Source: Lycium barbarum (lineage: Eukaryota; Streptophyta; Magnoliopsida; Solanales; Solanaceae). Taken from it: a stretch of 64,000 bases of DNA. This document shows positions 11,901 through 21,760 of the stretch, piece by piece. The position numbers and the translations under genes are program-made. Below the pieces are notes generated by a model, which was given only the letters and a program-made list of their open reading frames with translations, was not told the origin of the DNA and made no database searches. Position 1 is the first letter of the stretch. Every line of letters starts with the position of its first letter. The stretch is taken from the NCBI RefSeq assembly GCF_019175385.1, contig NC_083346.1:90836333-90900332 (forward strand), read 5' to 3'.

Positions 11901-13122
11901 ATCAGAAACAATTTACCTGAGGATTTGGCTGAATACATCTTGACTGAGGTAAAGCCACCTGCTAAACCTGGAGAGATTGATAAGCCTTGGTGGATGTTGG
12001 AGAAAAATGAAGAATTTAGTGTCAAATCTGCATGGGAATATATAAGGAGCAGAGGGGAAAATAAGGAGGTGTATAAGAAAATTTGGGTCAAGGGATTGCC
12101 ATTCAAGATAGCTTTTCTGATATGGAGAGTATGGCATTTCAAAGTCCTTTTAGATGATGTAGTAAAGAGTTGGGGATATCATATGCCTTCCAGGTGCTCT
12201 TGTTGTGTAGAACCAAAGGAAGAGACTGTCCCTCACATATTCTTGAGATGTGGCACTGCACAGGTAACATGGACATATTTTTGTACAGTAGCTGGAATAA
12301 ATGTTGATGGTATGCACATGCATCAGGTGATCATGCAACGGTGGACAGCTGATGTTCCATCCAGACATCAGAATATTTTCCATGCTATTCCATCCATCAT
12401 AGTGTGGCATCTTTGGAAGAAAAGAAATGGAGATAAACATAGGGACAAGGTTTCAACTAGCAGAGTTATTTACCGGGCTTCTACTGATTCAGCAATTGGT
12501 GAGAAGTAGGAAGCCTGGAATCAAAACAGTTCCACACAGATGGCATGACATCTTGAAGATTTTGGAACAATTTGTGCCAAAATTACAAGTCACCAAGGTC
12601 ATGTGGAAATTTCCACCTGGGGGTATTTGGAAGTGCAACACAGATGGAGCAACTAGAGGTAACCCTGGCAGCAGTTCCTTTGCCTTTTGTGTGAGAAGTT
12701 CATCTGGTGACTTGATACATGCAGAGGCTAGGACAATGGGAGACTGTACAAATACTGAATCTGAGGCATAAGCACTTCTTCAGGCTGCAAGATATTGTTT
12801 GTCAAAACATGTCTACACCTTCATTCTGGAAACTGATTCTTTATTATTGATGAATATCTTGGATAGAGAGTGGAAACCTCTATGGAACATTGCATTTGAG
12901 GTGGAGGAGCTGCTAGATATCATGGACCATGCAGAGGTACAGGTCTTGCATATTATGAGAGAGGGTAACCAGTTGGCTGATCATCTTGCTAACTATGCCC
13001 TTGATCATGGAGAGGTAGATATCAACTCCTTTGCAGAACTGGATTCAAAGGGCAGGAAGATTCTTAATAGTGACAAAATTCAGTGTCCCTATTTAAGAAT
13101 CAGAACAAAAAGAAGATATTGA
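8960..13122 (+). pseudogene. LINE A ORF2: endonuclease, reverse transcriptase, zf-RVT, RNase H
   Basis: ORF2 supplies the nick and target-primed reverse transcription. From ATG 8960 there is an AP-type endonuclease (ALIWNIRSVNTKKA, PWLVGGDFNVI, GSDHSPLL). Then comes RT with ASAGGPDGF, LDMTKAYDRLSW, GVKQGDPLSPTLF and catalytic LAYADDTIIF. Next is a Cys-rich zf-RVT domain (PSRCSCCVEPKEETVPHIFLRC), and last an RNase H domain (WKCNTDGATRGNPG, ILETDSLLLMNIL, REGNQLADHLANYA), ending TAG-free at TGA 13120-13122. Stops at 9647-9649, about 9716, 11314-11316 and 12769-12771 and frameshifts near 10050, 11835 and 12500 inactivate it. Confidence 0.92.
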
Positions 13123-13151
13123 GGATGGATTCTGGTGTGGAGTCCATCATG

Positions 13152-13193
13152 TCTCATCTTACTCAAGTCCTTCTGGAGGAGAGTAAGATGAGA
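13152..13193 (+). other. LINE A post-ORF2 hairpin, stem 13 bp, 16-nt loop
   Basis: TCTCATCTTACTC (13152-13164) pairs perfectly with GAGTAAGATGAGA (13181-13193). The 16-nt loop is AAGTCCTTCTGGAGGA. It starts 30 bases after the ORF2 stop. LINE C has three relatives with the same loop but different, still paired stems. Confidence 0.8.
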
Positions 13194-13840
13194 ATTTTTA
13201 TTTCTAATCATGTTTTCTTTTTTACAGGTTACAAAATTTGCAGTAGGAACAAGGTACAAGGCATCAGGAAGATTCATAACTTGAATCATATCTGTCATGA
13301 TATGGAACAGAAGTGGTTCAAAGAAAAGGAGAGCAATGCTACTTTGATCCTTGCACAGAGCATGATAAGTATGCAGTTTTATCAGTGTACCAAAGTCCAA
13401 TATTGCTGGTTTTTCATGGATTCACATATGGAGAACCTGATACCTTCGAAAGATTCATTATGGAAGCTGCAGAAGAACTGTACACACATGAATTCTTTGG
13501 TATCAAGGCTGCAGTGTGTGGTATTAGCACTTGGTGCTCATTCCACTGCAATTTTGGCATCAAGGAAGGAGTGTGGTGAGGTTCAAGTTGGTTTTGGAGG
13601 AAGGTGGATGGCTATTGACAAGTCAAGCACAGACAACTAATTTGAAACTGATTTTTCTGGTACACAGGCTGCATGGAAACTGGAAATTTTCAGTTTTCTT
13701 GGAAATCCTACTGAGTTTTGTATTATGGATCCTGTTAAATCTGGAGATGATATAATACATCCTGGTCACATAGGATATGACATGGTCTATATCCTAGGTT
13801 TCAAAACCAGCAGATCACTTTTCTAAGAACTAGTCACTAT

Positions 13841-14716
13841 GTGCTCTATTTTGCAGGAATTTGTAATTTTCTTAGAAGTTACATAAGGATGGCATGTGTA
13901 CATGATTTAGATCTGGTGTCATGGGATTTAAGGCAACTTTGTACAATGTCAACCAGTCTCTATATGCTGTCAAATCTTTATGCAGTGGTATCAGCACTTT
14001 GTGCTCAATCTGCAGAAGTGATGACATCTTATAGAAACTGCCTTGGCTGTATCAAGAGGATTTGTGCATCAGTTGTGCAAGTTATAGATTACCTAGACTG
14101 TTGCCTACACAATTGCAAGAAGGTCAAAAGCTTGGGACACAACTACATCAGAAGCTGTTTGACATGCAGAATTGGATTTTCTGCATTTGCTGGTGACAAG
14201 TTATGTGTACATGACTTACAAGGTTTAAGTTCTTACAAGGATCCTTGGAGGAATTTCATCAACACTCAGATCAATGGGACTAGTCTAGTATTCTGCTGTA
14301 TATCATGTGTATATTGCAGTATATCAGCTGATTTTTTGAGTGCAAAGCAAGAGTTACTGATAGTTATAGATTACATAACTACAGACGTGAGGTTGTGCAG
14401 GATTGTAGGGGCTGATATACACAAGTGTCATGCTGGTATACACAAATATACTACTGATATACATGGACTGATGACCAAGTTGTGCATCAAGGTTTCAAAT
14501 TTGGGACACAAATTGGTTGACAAGCAGGAGAGCAACATTCAAATATGCTTACAAGATTGGATTAACAGATCAGTTCTTCAAGTTTTAGCTTTTTACCGCA
14601 TTTTTAATTTAGATATTTGTAGTGCCAACTTAAGCCATCATATAAGACTTAAGTTGGAAATTAGCTTAATCATGTTTTCTATTGGTCTATATGGCCACCT
14701 TTGTAAAGACATTTAG
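13841..14716 (+). CDS. Candidate third ORF of LINE A, 291 codons, unknown function
   Basis: An open frame of 291 codons in the 3' region. It aligns in the same frame with part of the 462-codon frame of LINE C (LVSWDLRQLCTMSTSLYML against LVSWELRKILTVSISFYTL; LYAVVSALCAQSAEVMTSY against LYAVVLALCAQSAEEMTSY). It is rich in Cys, Leu and Ile. I recognise no domain and no known family. The start codon is not certain, and it may be the remaining half of a longer frame whose upstream part sits in another frame near 13660-13790. It could instead be structured 3' UTR with few stops by chance. Confidence 0.35.
   Translation: MLYFAGICNFLRSYIRMACVHDLDLVSWDLRQLCTMSTSLYMLSNLYAVVSALCAQSAEVMTSYRNCLGCIKRICASVVQVIDYLDCCLHNCKKVKSLGHNYIRSCLTCRIGFSAFAGDKLCVHDLQGLSSYKDPWRNFINTQINGTSLVFCCISCVYCSISADFLSAKQELLIVIDYITTDVRLCRIVGADIHKCHAGIHKYTTDIHGLMTKLCIKVSNLGHKLVDKQESNIQICLQDWINRSVLQVLAFYRIFNLDICSANLSHHIRLKLEISLIMFSIGLYGHLCKDI
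14625..14657 (+). other. LINE A 3' hairpin 1, perfect 10-bp stem
   Basis: CCAACTTAAG and CTTAAGTTGG enclose a 13-nt loop, about 130 nt before the tail. The stem is identical in LINE C, and the loop differs at two positions. Confidence 0.75.
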
Positions 14717-14750
14717 CTTGTTTGTTTTGAGAAAATATATAAAACTAGCC

Positions 14751-14767
14751 CTAGGCCAAAAGCCAAG
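14751..14767 (+). other. LINE A terminal hairpin before poly(A)
   Basis: CTAGGC-CAAAA-GCCAAG, with one mismatched pair, inside the 3' tail shared by LINEs A, B and C (AGCCCTAGGC ... TGGACTTT). The A-rich tail follows within about 20 nt. Confidence 0.7.
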
Positions 14768-14792
14768 TGGACTTTATTATATAAAGAAAAAA

Positions 14793-14805
14793 CTAATAGA
14801 TGGGG
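14793..14805 (+). repeat. Shared target-site copy 5
   Basis: CTAATAGATGGGG between the tail of LINE A and the 5' end of LINE B. Confidence 0.85.
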
Positions 14806-14883
14806 GAAACCCTAAACCCTAAACCCGGCGCTCTCTTCTCTATCATGCTCCCCAACGCCTAAACCTAGCTTTTTTGGCCAGCC

Positions 14884-17778
14884 ATGGCGGCTGCTACCAC
14901 TGGACAGCCTCCTTACGAGGTTGTCCAGGTCCCTCCACCTCTAGACTTTTCAAAAATTTTACAACCATCAACACAAAACAATGCAAGCATGCAGCCAACT
15001 ACTCTACTGCCTATACCTATCAAGCCTGTTATTTATGTTCATGGTGAACCTACAGTAGAATGGGATATGGAAGAGATACAACGCATGATAATACAAGAGA
15101 AATTGCAATTTGCAGTGGTAGGAAAGTTTTCGTATGGAGGGCCAGAATTGAATGATCTGCGCAAGTTAATTCCGCTTCAATGTGAATTAAAAGGTGAATG
15201 CTCTATTGGATTCTTATGTAATCGTCATGTTCTAATCAGATGTAGCCTACTGGAGGATTACGTGAAGCTTTTGTCAAAGAAAATTCATTACATAAAGGAT
15301 AAACAAGCATATTTTCAGATGAGAACACTCAAATGGGATCTGTGGTTTGTCCCTCATGAAGAAACATCAATCGCTATTGCATGGGTATCCTTTCCAACGC
15401 TTGCACCAAATTATTTTGTGAAGGAATCACTGTTTTCCATGGCTAGTGCAGTGGGAAAACCATTAACTGTGGACATGGCTACCAAAAATAAGACAAGACC
15501 TAGTTGTGCCCGTGTGAAAGTGGAGGTGGATCTCTTGGTGGAACATCCTAAACGAGTGTAAATTTTAGCAGTGGATAGAAAATCTGGCGGTGTCAAGTCT
15601 AAATGGATCCCAATTCAATACAATTACATGCCCAAATATTGCAAAGAGTGTTGTTTGCAAGGACATGATGAGACAGGATGTTAGAACCTTCATCCTGAAC
15701 TGTTACCTGAAAAGGAAATTGCAAATGAGGAAAAAAAGGAAGGTGGCACACCAGATGACAAGGTACAAGAAAATAACAAAGTCCAAAATTCAAACAATGC
15801 TAATAGATATGTCATTAAAGTATTACAAAGTGGGAAAGTTGTAGGTGATGTTAAAGACCTTTATAAGTGGCAAAATTATAAAGGAAAAAACAAGAATAAA
15901 ACAGTTGGTGATGGACAAAACCAATTAGCCCTTACAACTGCCAAAGAGGTTATTAATGTCGATAGTGATAAGGCTGATAGTAGTAAACAATTGGTTAAGG
16001 GTACTGATTGACAAGAATTTGCTTCTACTGATTTTATGAATATTCAAACTGTTGGTAACTCTCAAAATTTTAACAAGACTAGTGGAAATAATGAGGAGAA
16101 TCAACTTGCTACAGTAAATTCTATTGTTGTGCAAGTTGCTAACAAGTTTGGGTGCTTTAGGTGTGAATGATGACGAGCAAGAGCAGGTTGATGCTAATAA
16201 GCAGTTGATTGCAGCACAGTCAGTGGTGGAGAATATTGCTGCACCTTTGAATTTTAATGCTGCTATTTCAGCTGTTGATGTTGTAGCTGTAACAATTCTT
16301 CTGGCTGGGGAGAAAAGCCCTGTGAATTATGCAAGTGTGTCTTCTCCTTGTAAAAAGAATGTTACAACAACAACTGCTTTAGGTAAAGTTGTAGAGGTGG
16401 TGGAACCAGGTGGTTCAATTACTGATGTGGTTAAGGGTGTGGTGAAACCCCTGAATAAGCAGTCACCAAACAAAACAAAGCAATGGGTGGAAGCCTCTTT
16501 CCCTAAGCCAATTGAAAATTTGGTTACTACTAATGAAGCATGTGCTGATGTGCCTTCAACCATTTATGCTACTGGTTCTGGTGTTAATAGTAGTGATAGA
16601 AAGTTTTGGAGGGATCAGGTGGAAGAGGATATTGAAGAAGGGGAAAGTCCTGGAGATAAGAAAGTTGATCAGGAGCAGTAATTTGATTCAGTAGGGCCAT
16701 CTCAAGAAATATGTGCCATGTTTGTTAATGTTGTAGTTGATGTAGAGGTGGAAGATGCACAAGCAATTGGTGCAGCTGCAAATTTGGCTCAGCATAAAGA
16801 AAGTGGAGCAGCTGCAAGTGCAGTTAGCCAAGTGGTAATCAAAAACCAGGAAAGTCAAGTTGTGACTCCAAGAAAGAGCATTCATAAACAGCAGCAGCCA
16901 AAAACCTCTTAAACAAATGCAGGTTTGCCAGTGGAATTGCATCAAAGCAGTACAGGAAAACAGGTGCATATTGCTAGTAAAACTGGCACTAAAGTGCAGG
17001 CCTTAGGTACTGATCTGCAAGTCTCAAGTGGCAACATGCAGAGCCAAGAGGTGGATATGAGTGCTGAGAAGTTGGCCGAGGAAATATTTTACAAAAAGCA
17101 GCAAGTTCAGGCTACTATGAATGCCTCAGTTAATTTTTCTCATGTGAGGGGTGTTGAGGTACAAATAAGGCAAGAAGCAGACAAGGAACTTGAAACTAAT
17201 GTAACTCCAAGGGCTAATAATCATAAGCAGCAGCAGTATACAGTTATCAAACCAGGCTTATCTGGTGCACAACAAAAACAGAAGAGTGGTGCTAAGAAGC
17301 CTGTTAGTTTTGTGCAGGAAACTCAGCAGCAACAGATTACTTCAGGAGGAAAGCACAGCCAGGTTATGCACAGTACTGCAAAAAACCAGATTCAGGTCTC
17401 ACATGCTAATTATATGAACACTCAAAAGCAGGTGGGGCAACATGAGGCCACTGCAAAGGTAAAAAACAATCTCAAGTTGACAATGTGCAAAATAACACTG
17501 TACATTTACAAGTAGCAATTGCAGGTGATGAAAGGCGAATTGATATGGATGAGGAGTCTACTGCACAGAATTTTTTTAATGCTGCTAGGGAGGGTGATAT
17601 ATCACCTAGACAGATGCAAAGTGGAAAATTCAGAAATAAAAGTCATACAAGGAAGGGGAGTTGGGATGGAAAGACGAATGAAGAATTTATCCCAAGGCAT
17701 ATTCCAATGAGGCAAGCAAAGCAAAAAGTGGCAGCTCCTACCACTTCAAATAGGTCCACAAGATCCAAGAAAAACTAA
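14884..17778 (+). pseudogene. LINE B ORF1, DUF4283/CCHC protein
   Basis: ATG at 14884 ([12 protein letters not shown]). The DUF4283 region ([38 protein letters not shown]) is close to those of LINEs A and C but more diverged, so B represents a separate subfamily. The zinc knuckle is [14 protein letters not shown]. The Gln/Val-rich tail is long, and the shared C-terminal motif MDEESTAQNFFNAAREGD is near 17545-17600. It ends with basic residues (STRSKKN). Stops at 15559-15561, 15682-15684 (Trp codon to TAG), about 16009, 16679-16681 and about 16911 and frameshifts near 16140 and 17460 break it. At about 965 codons it is longer than the ORF1 of A. Confidence 0.85.
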
Positions 17779-17933
17779 TGAAGTTCCAAGATTTTTTGGA
17801 AAGGCTAGAAAATTAAGACAAGGTGATAGAATTACAAAAGTTAGAAGATTTTACAAGTTCAACGAACAAGGGCCTTGACTCTATATTGTTTCTTGTATTA
17901 TTTTGTCATTATCTTAGTATTATCATTTGTAAT

Positions 17934-17968
17934 ATCATCATAGAGTGTATTATAAACTCTGTGATGAT
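17934..17968 (+). other. LINE B 3' hairpin 1, 13-bp stem with one G-U pair
   Basis: ATCATCATAGAGT pairs with ACTCTGTGATGAT around a 9-nt loop. It has no sequence similarity to hairpin 1 of LINEs A and C but occupies the comparable position, about 200 nt before poly(A). Confidence 0.75.
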
Positions 17969-18134
17969 CATAGATTATTTGGTCATTTCCAGTTCTTATT
18001 TTTTACATGCTTGCTAGTAGTAGAGGTTTTTTCTTTTTTCTTTGCCTCAATAGGATTAGTAAGGTAAGGTCTAGTCCCCCTTACTTGTACTTTTTCCATT
18101 GTGGTTTGCTTCTAGAAAATTAATAAAATTAGCC

Positions 18135-18155
18135 CTAGGCACCAAAAATGCCTAG
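18135..18155 (+). other. LINE B terminal hairpin before poly(A)
   Basis: CTAGGCA-CCAAAAA-TGCCTAG, a perfect 7-bp stem. One more pair than in LINE C is gained by matched changes on both arms. Confidence 0.75.
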
Positions 18156-18181
18156 TGGACTTTGCTTTAAAAAAAAATAAT

Positions 18182-18194
18182 CTAATAGATAGGG
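18182..18194 (+). repeat. Shared target-site copy 6
   Basis: CTAATAGATAGGG, one change from the other copies, between LINE B and LINE C. Confidence 0.75.
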
Positions 18195-19189
18195 ACGTTT
18201 TGGAAATATACGAAGAGACAAAAAAACCCGAGCTTCTCTCTCTAGGCGACTTGGTGATCTAGTGAGAGAGTGCAAGTTTCAGGCCATTCATGGCCTCTCA
18301 GGCCACCATGCAGCCTCCACATGAGGCTACGCCATCCACACAACCGCAAACAACTACCATGCAAATCCTAGACTATTCCAAAATATTAAAAACTACATCT
18401 TTGAATGCTTGTGACCCTCAACAGTCGACTTCCATGACTGTTTTGCCTATACCAATGAAGCCTATCGTGTACCATCATGGTGAGCCAACAATACAATATA
18501 CCATGGAAGAGATTGAGAGAATGACAGTTCATGAGAATTGTCACGACCCGGCTAGGGGCGTGACGGGTACCCGGGGCTAACCGCCGAGCACCGCTCGTAC
18601 TAGTACTCCTTAGGCTTATTTAACAATCATTTATCAGATTCATGCGTGATTTATAAGAAAGCATGTTTTCCTTTAGAAACATAATGTTTTTATACACATG
18701 AGCCCTTAGGCTAGCAAAATAATATATATGTATATATATATTTACACAATGACCCCGCCGTGAAACCACATGACCCACATTGAGTATCTACGAGCCTCTA
18801 TGAGATGACATCTACAATCGTACACAAAAGAATCATCATAGGCACCTCCAGGACAATGAGGTGCTTTCAGTCAGCTAACAACCTCTAAGAATCTGGAGCA
18901 AGATCTCCTCCCTGTCTACCGTTGGGCATGAACACAACGTCCAAAGAAACGGACGTCAGTACGAATATTGTATTGAGTATGTAAGGCAGGAATGAAATAA
19001 ACAACATAATAGAGGGGTCAGGAATCATGAGAGAAGGATATAACCTGAATGTATATTATGGACAACATACTCTCTACATATATCGCATTTTACATAACCA
19101 TAGTATACATGTTATCACATCCTATACATCATCACATACATCATCATATCGTAATCCGCATCGTTACCCGCATCCGTGTAACCCTCATA

Positions 19190-19400
19190 TGCCGCCCACT
19201 AGTGGTGATCATGCCCGGCCCTCTAGGCTCGGTGTAAACATAGCAGCCCGCATTAGCGATGACATGCCCGGCCATATAGGCACAGTGGAATCATACGCAG
19301 CCCGCATTAGCGGTGACATGCCCGGCCCTCTAGGCTCGGTGTAAACATAGCAGCCTGCATTAGCGGTGACATGCCCGACCATATAGGCACGGTGGAATCA
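19190..19400. repeat. Tandem repeats in the outer solo LTR
   Basis: About four copies of a 60-65-bp unit with the core ATGCCCGGCC ... TAGGC(T/A)CGGTG, separated by GCAGCCCGCATTAGCGGTGAC. A related block lies in the solo LTR at 38390-38550. Confidence 0.7.
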
Positions 19401-20576
19401 TATCGTCACAAAATCAATCAATACACATCACTATTATATATCTCATAGTCATATTACAAATTAGCATTATTCATCATCTTATTGTCATAGCATACATTAG
19501 CATTAAGAACATACATTAGGCTTTAAGGCAACCACACTATGTCGGGGTGACGTAAGGTCGTGAACCCCCCGATTGTATTATGGACATTTATGAGTATCAT
19601 GCCTCGCCTTGAAGGAAATAAAGCATGAGGCGAGTGTTAACAATAATAACATCATTAGCATTGTAGGAACATCGTGCCACAATTTCTTGAATCTCTATAC
19701 TCTAGCTCATTGTCATTATTATCATGCTTACAGGTGATTCGATATATAGAAGGACTCATAAGCTTCATCTTATAGAAGGATTATAGAAAACTTGAAGGAT
19801 TCATGCCTTTTGAAAGAAGAGTTAAGCCTCACATACCGTTCTCGTTTAAGCAATCTAGCGTTCGCTTATTCTCCGTCAATGTTACGTCTCCACCTTCAAA
19901 AGAGGATTCGTATTCATACTGTCACGACCCAACCCCGTAGGCCGTGACTGGTGCCCGAGCTGGGCACCCGTACTTACCTGTTCACCTATCGACATAGTCA
20001 CATCTCGTCCTCATTCAACATATAACAATTTAGCACAGTTTTTTTTTGTAGCATATATCATACATGTCATGCTGAAGCCTAAATACATACGAGCCGTTGA
20101 GGCTATCATAGTAAATCCCAAACGTAAGTGAACGTCAGTAACCCACAACCCACATTTATGTCTACAGGCCTCTAACAGATGTAACAGAAACATATGACGG
20201 GACAGGGCTTCGCCGTACCCAAAATAGTCATGAACATAATGATATGTACAACGGAAGGATCTGTACCAAAAGTGTGGGCTCCAGGTCAAAGGAGCACTCC
20301 AACAGCAGAATGTACACCCTAAACCGGCGGATCACTTCTATAGACGTCGGTACCTGCGGGCATGAAACACAGCCCCCGAAGAAAGGGGGTCAGTACGGAA
20401 ATTGTACCGAGTATGTAAGGCAGGAAATATAAAACGAGGAAACATAGTCAAAAGTGGAAGCTTTACAGAACCAATAAAACTATATAAAATCATCCATACA
20501 TTTTCTTTTAGGTACGAAGTAATTATTTTTTTCTAATCTTGAACCGTATACGTACACATACCTGTGAATATTTACG

Positions 20577-21020
20577 ACGTGTCCCGGCCCTCTAGTAAGG
20601 GACTCGGTGGATAGGATCATGTATGGCGACATCATGTACAGTGCATGCATATATATCGTGTCCCGGCCCTTTAGTAAGGGACTCGGTGGATAGAATCATA
20701 CATAGCAGAATCATATATCATGTATGCATAACGTGTCCCGGCCCTTTATTGAGGGACTCGGTAGGTACATATAACGTGTCCCGTCCCTCCCTTGCGGGTC
20801 TCGGTGAATAAGTCATCATATGCTATCCTGGCCACCATCCCCGTATCATCATAACATCATATATAAGTAACGTGTCCCGGCCCGCAAGTGAGAGGGACTC
20901 GGTGAATAATACAGATAGGTACGCACGATAACATGTCCTGGCCCGCAAGTGAGAGGGACTCGGTGAATAATACAGATAGGTACGCACGATAACATGTCCC
21001 GGCCCGGGCTCAGTGAATAG
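20577..21020. repeat. Tandem repeats in the nested solo LTR
   Basis: About seven copies of CGTGTCCCGGCCC...GGGACTCGGTGAATA with variable spacers. Two adjacent copies near 20930-21000 are nearly identical over about 60 bp. Confidence 0.75.
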
Positions 21021-21179
21021 ACATATCCAGACTTGCACGAACAAACTAGTGCGAAACCATATGCACACACGTCACAACTCGGTACATACACACTTACCGA
21101 TACCCGAAGGTTCAATAAAATAATCGTGCGTGCTGTAGCATGATAACCAAAACATCAGAGATTACAGAAGATGTTCCTA

Positions 21180-21760
21180 TCAGAATATTAGTAGTCAATT
21201 ATTCATAACAGATCATTCACATCGTAATTTCAATATCAGATTACATACAGAGGTCAGAATTACTTTTAGCGGAACACTTTTGTCAGAATACTTTTATCCC
21301 AATACATATGTCAGATTACTTGCATCAGAATACTTGTATCAAAATACCTATAGCGGAATGCTCATAACGTATTAGTTATATCAGGTTCCGTACTCATATC
21401 AGAACATTCACTTCGGAGCATTTATTTCAAATACTTATGTCAAATTATTTATATCAGAATGCTCGTACTTATATTTAGGCACTCGTACTGACGTAATCAT
21501 GTCATAAGGTTCATACCAGGATACTTATATCGGAATACGTATACCAAAATACGTTTGTCAAAATACTTATATCAAAATTCTTATATTAGAATACTTATAT
21601 CAAATACTGGTATCCAAGTATTTGTACCGTAATACTTATGTTAAAATTCTTGTATCAAATACTCTTAACAGATTATTTATATCGAGTTACTTGTATCGGA
21701 CCATTTATATCAGCAAAGTCGAATCAGAATACTTATGTCGAAGTTCCTAGATGCTTATTT
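21180..21760. repeat. Degenerate short repeat, ATACTTATATCAGA-like
   Basis: Dozens of imperfect 11-14-bp units (for example CAGAATACTTATGTC, CAAAATACTTATATC) fill this part of the nested LTR. It is a minisatellite-like expansion, not coding. Confidence 0.65.

Larger units (their letters stand above)
13123..14785 (+). other. LINE A long 3' region
   Basis: This is 1.66 kb between the ORF2 stop and the A-rich tail. It is not simple sequence. It aligns with the corresponding region of LINE C both as DNA and, in parts, as protein (AAWKLE..FSFLGN near 13668, then the open frame at 13841). It begins with the hairpin at 13152-13193 and ends with two further hairpins (14625-14657 and 14751-14767). 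Confidence 0.7.
6593..14792 (+). mobile_element. LINE A, full-length L1-type non-LTR retrotransposon (decayed)
   Basis: This 8.2-kb element has a 5' UTR starting AAACCTTAAACCCTAAACC, ORF1 (6679-8960), ORF2 (8960-13122), an unusually long 3' region (13123-14785) and a short A-rich tail. CTAATAGATGGGG flanks it at 6580-6592 and 14793-14805. It shares layout and sequence with LINE C. Both ORFs carry stops and frameshifts, so it is no longer autonomous. Domain content (DUF4283 plus CCHC in ORF1; endonuclease, RT, zf-RVT, RNase H in ORF2) is that of plant L1 elements. Confidence 0.9.
17779..18168 (+). other. LINE B 3' UTR
   Basis: No ORF2 remnant is visible. It contains a small hairpin right after the ORF1 stop (TTCCAA-GATTTT-TTGGAA, 17784-17801), the strong hairpin at 17934-17968, an AATAAAA-like signal (18122-18128) and the terminal hairpin. 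Confidence 0.7.
14806..18181 (+). mobile_element. LINE B, ORF1-only (half-LINE) non-autonomous element
   Basis: This 3.4-kb element has the 5' end of the family (AAACCCTAAACCCTAAACCC), a full ORF1 (14884-17778) and then only about 390 bases before the family 3' tail (terminal hairpin and A tail). ORF2 and the long post-ORF2 region are absent. It is not a 5' truncation: the 5' end is present and CTAATAGATGGGG (14793-14805) with CTAATAGATAGGG (18182-18194) flank the whole unit. It therefore inserted as a compact element that must have used reverse transcriptase supplied in trans. Confidence 0.85.

Noticed and set aside
20577..21020. CRISPR-like array
   Set aside because: The repeats vary in length and sequence, and the spacers are themselves partly repeated. 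This is a plant LTR minisatellite.
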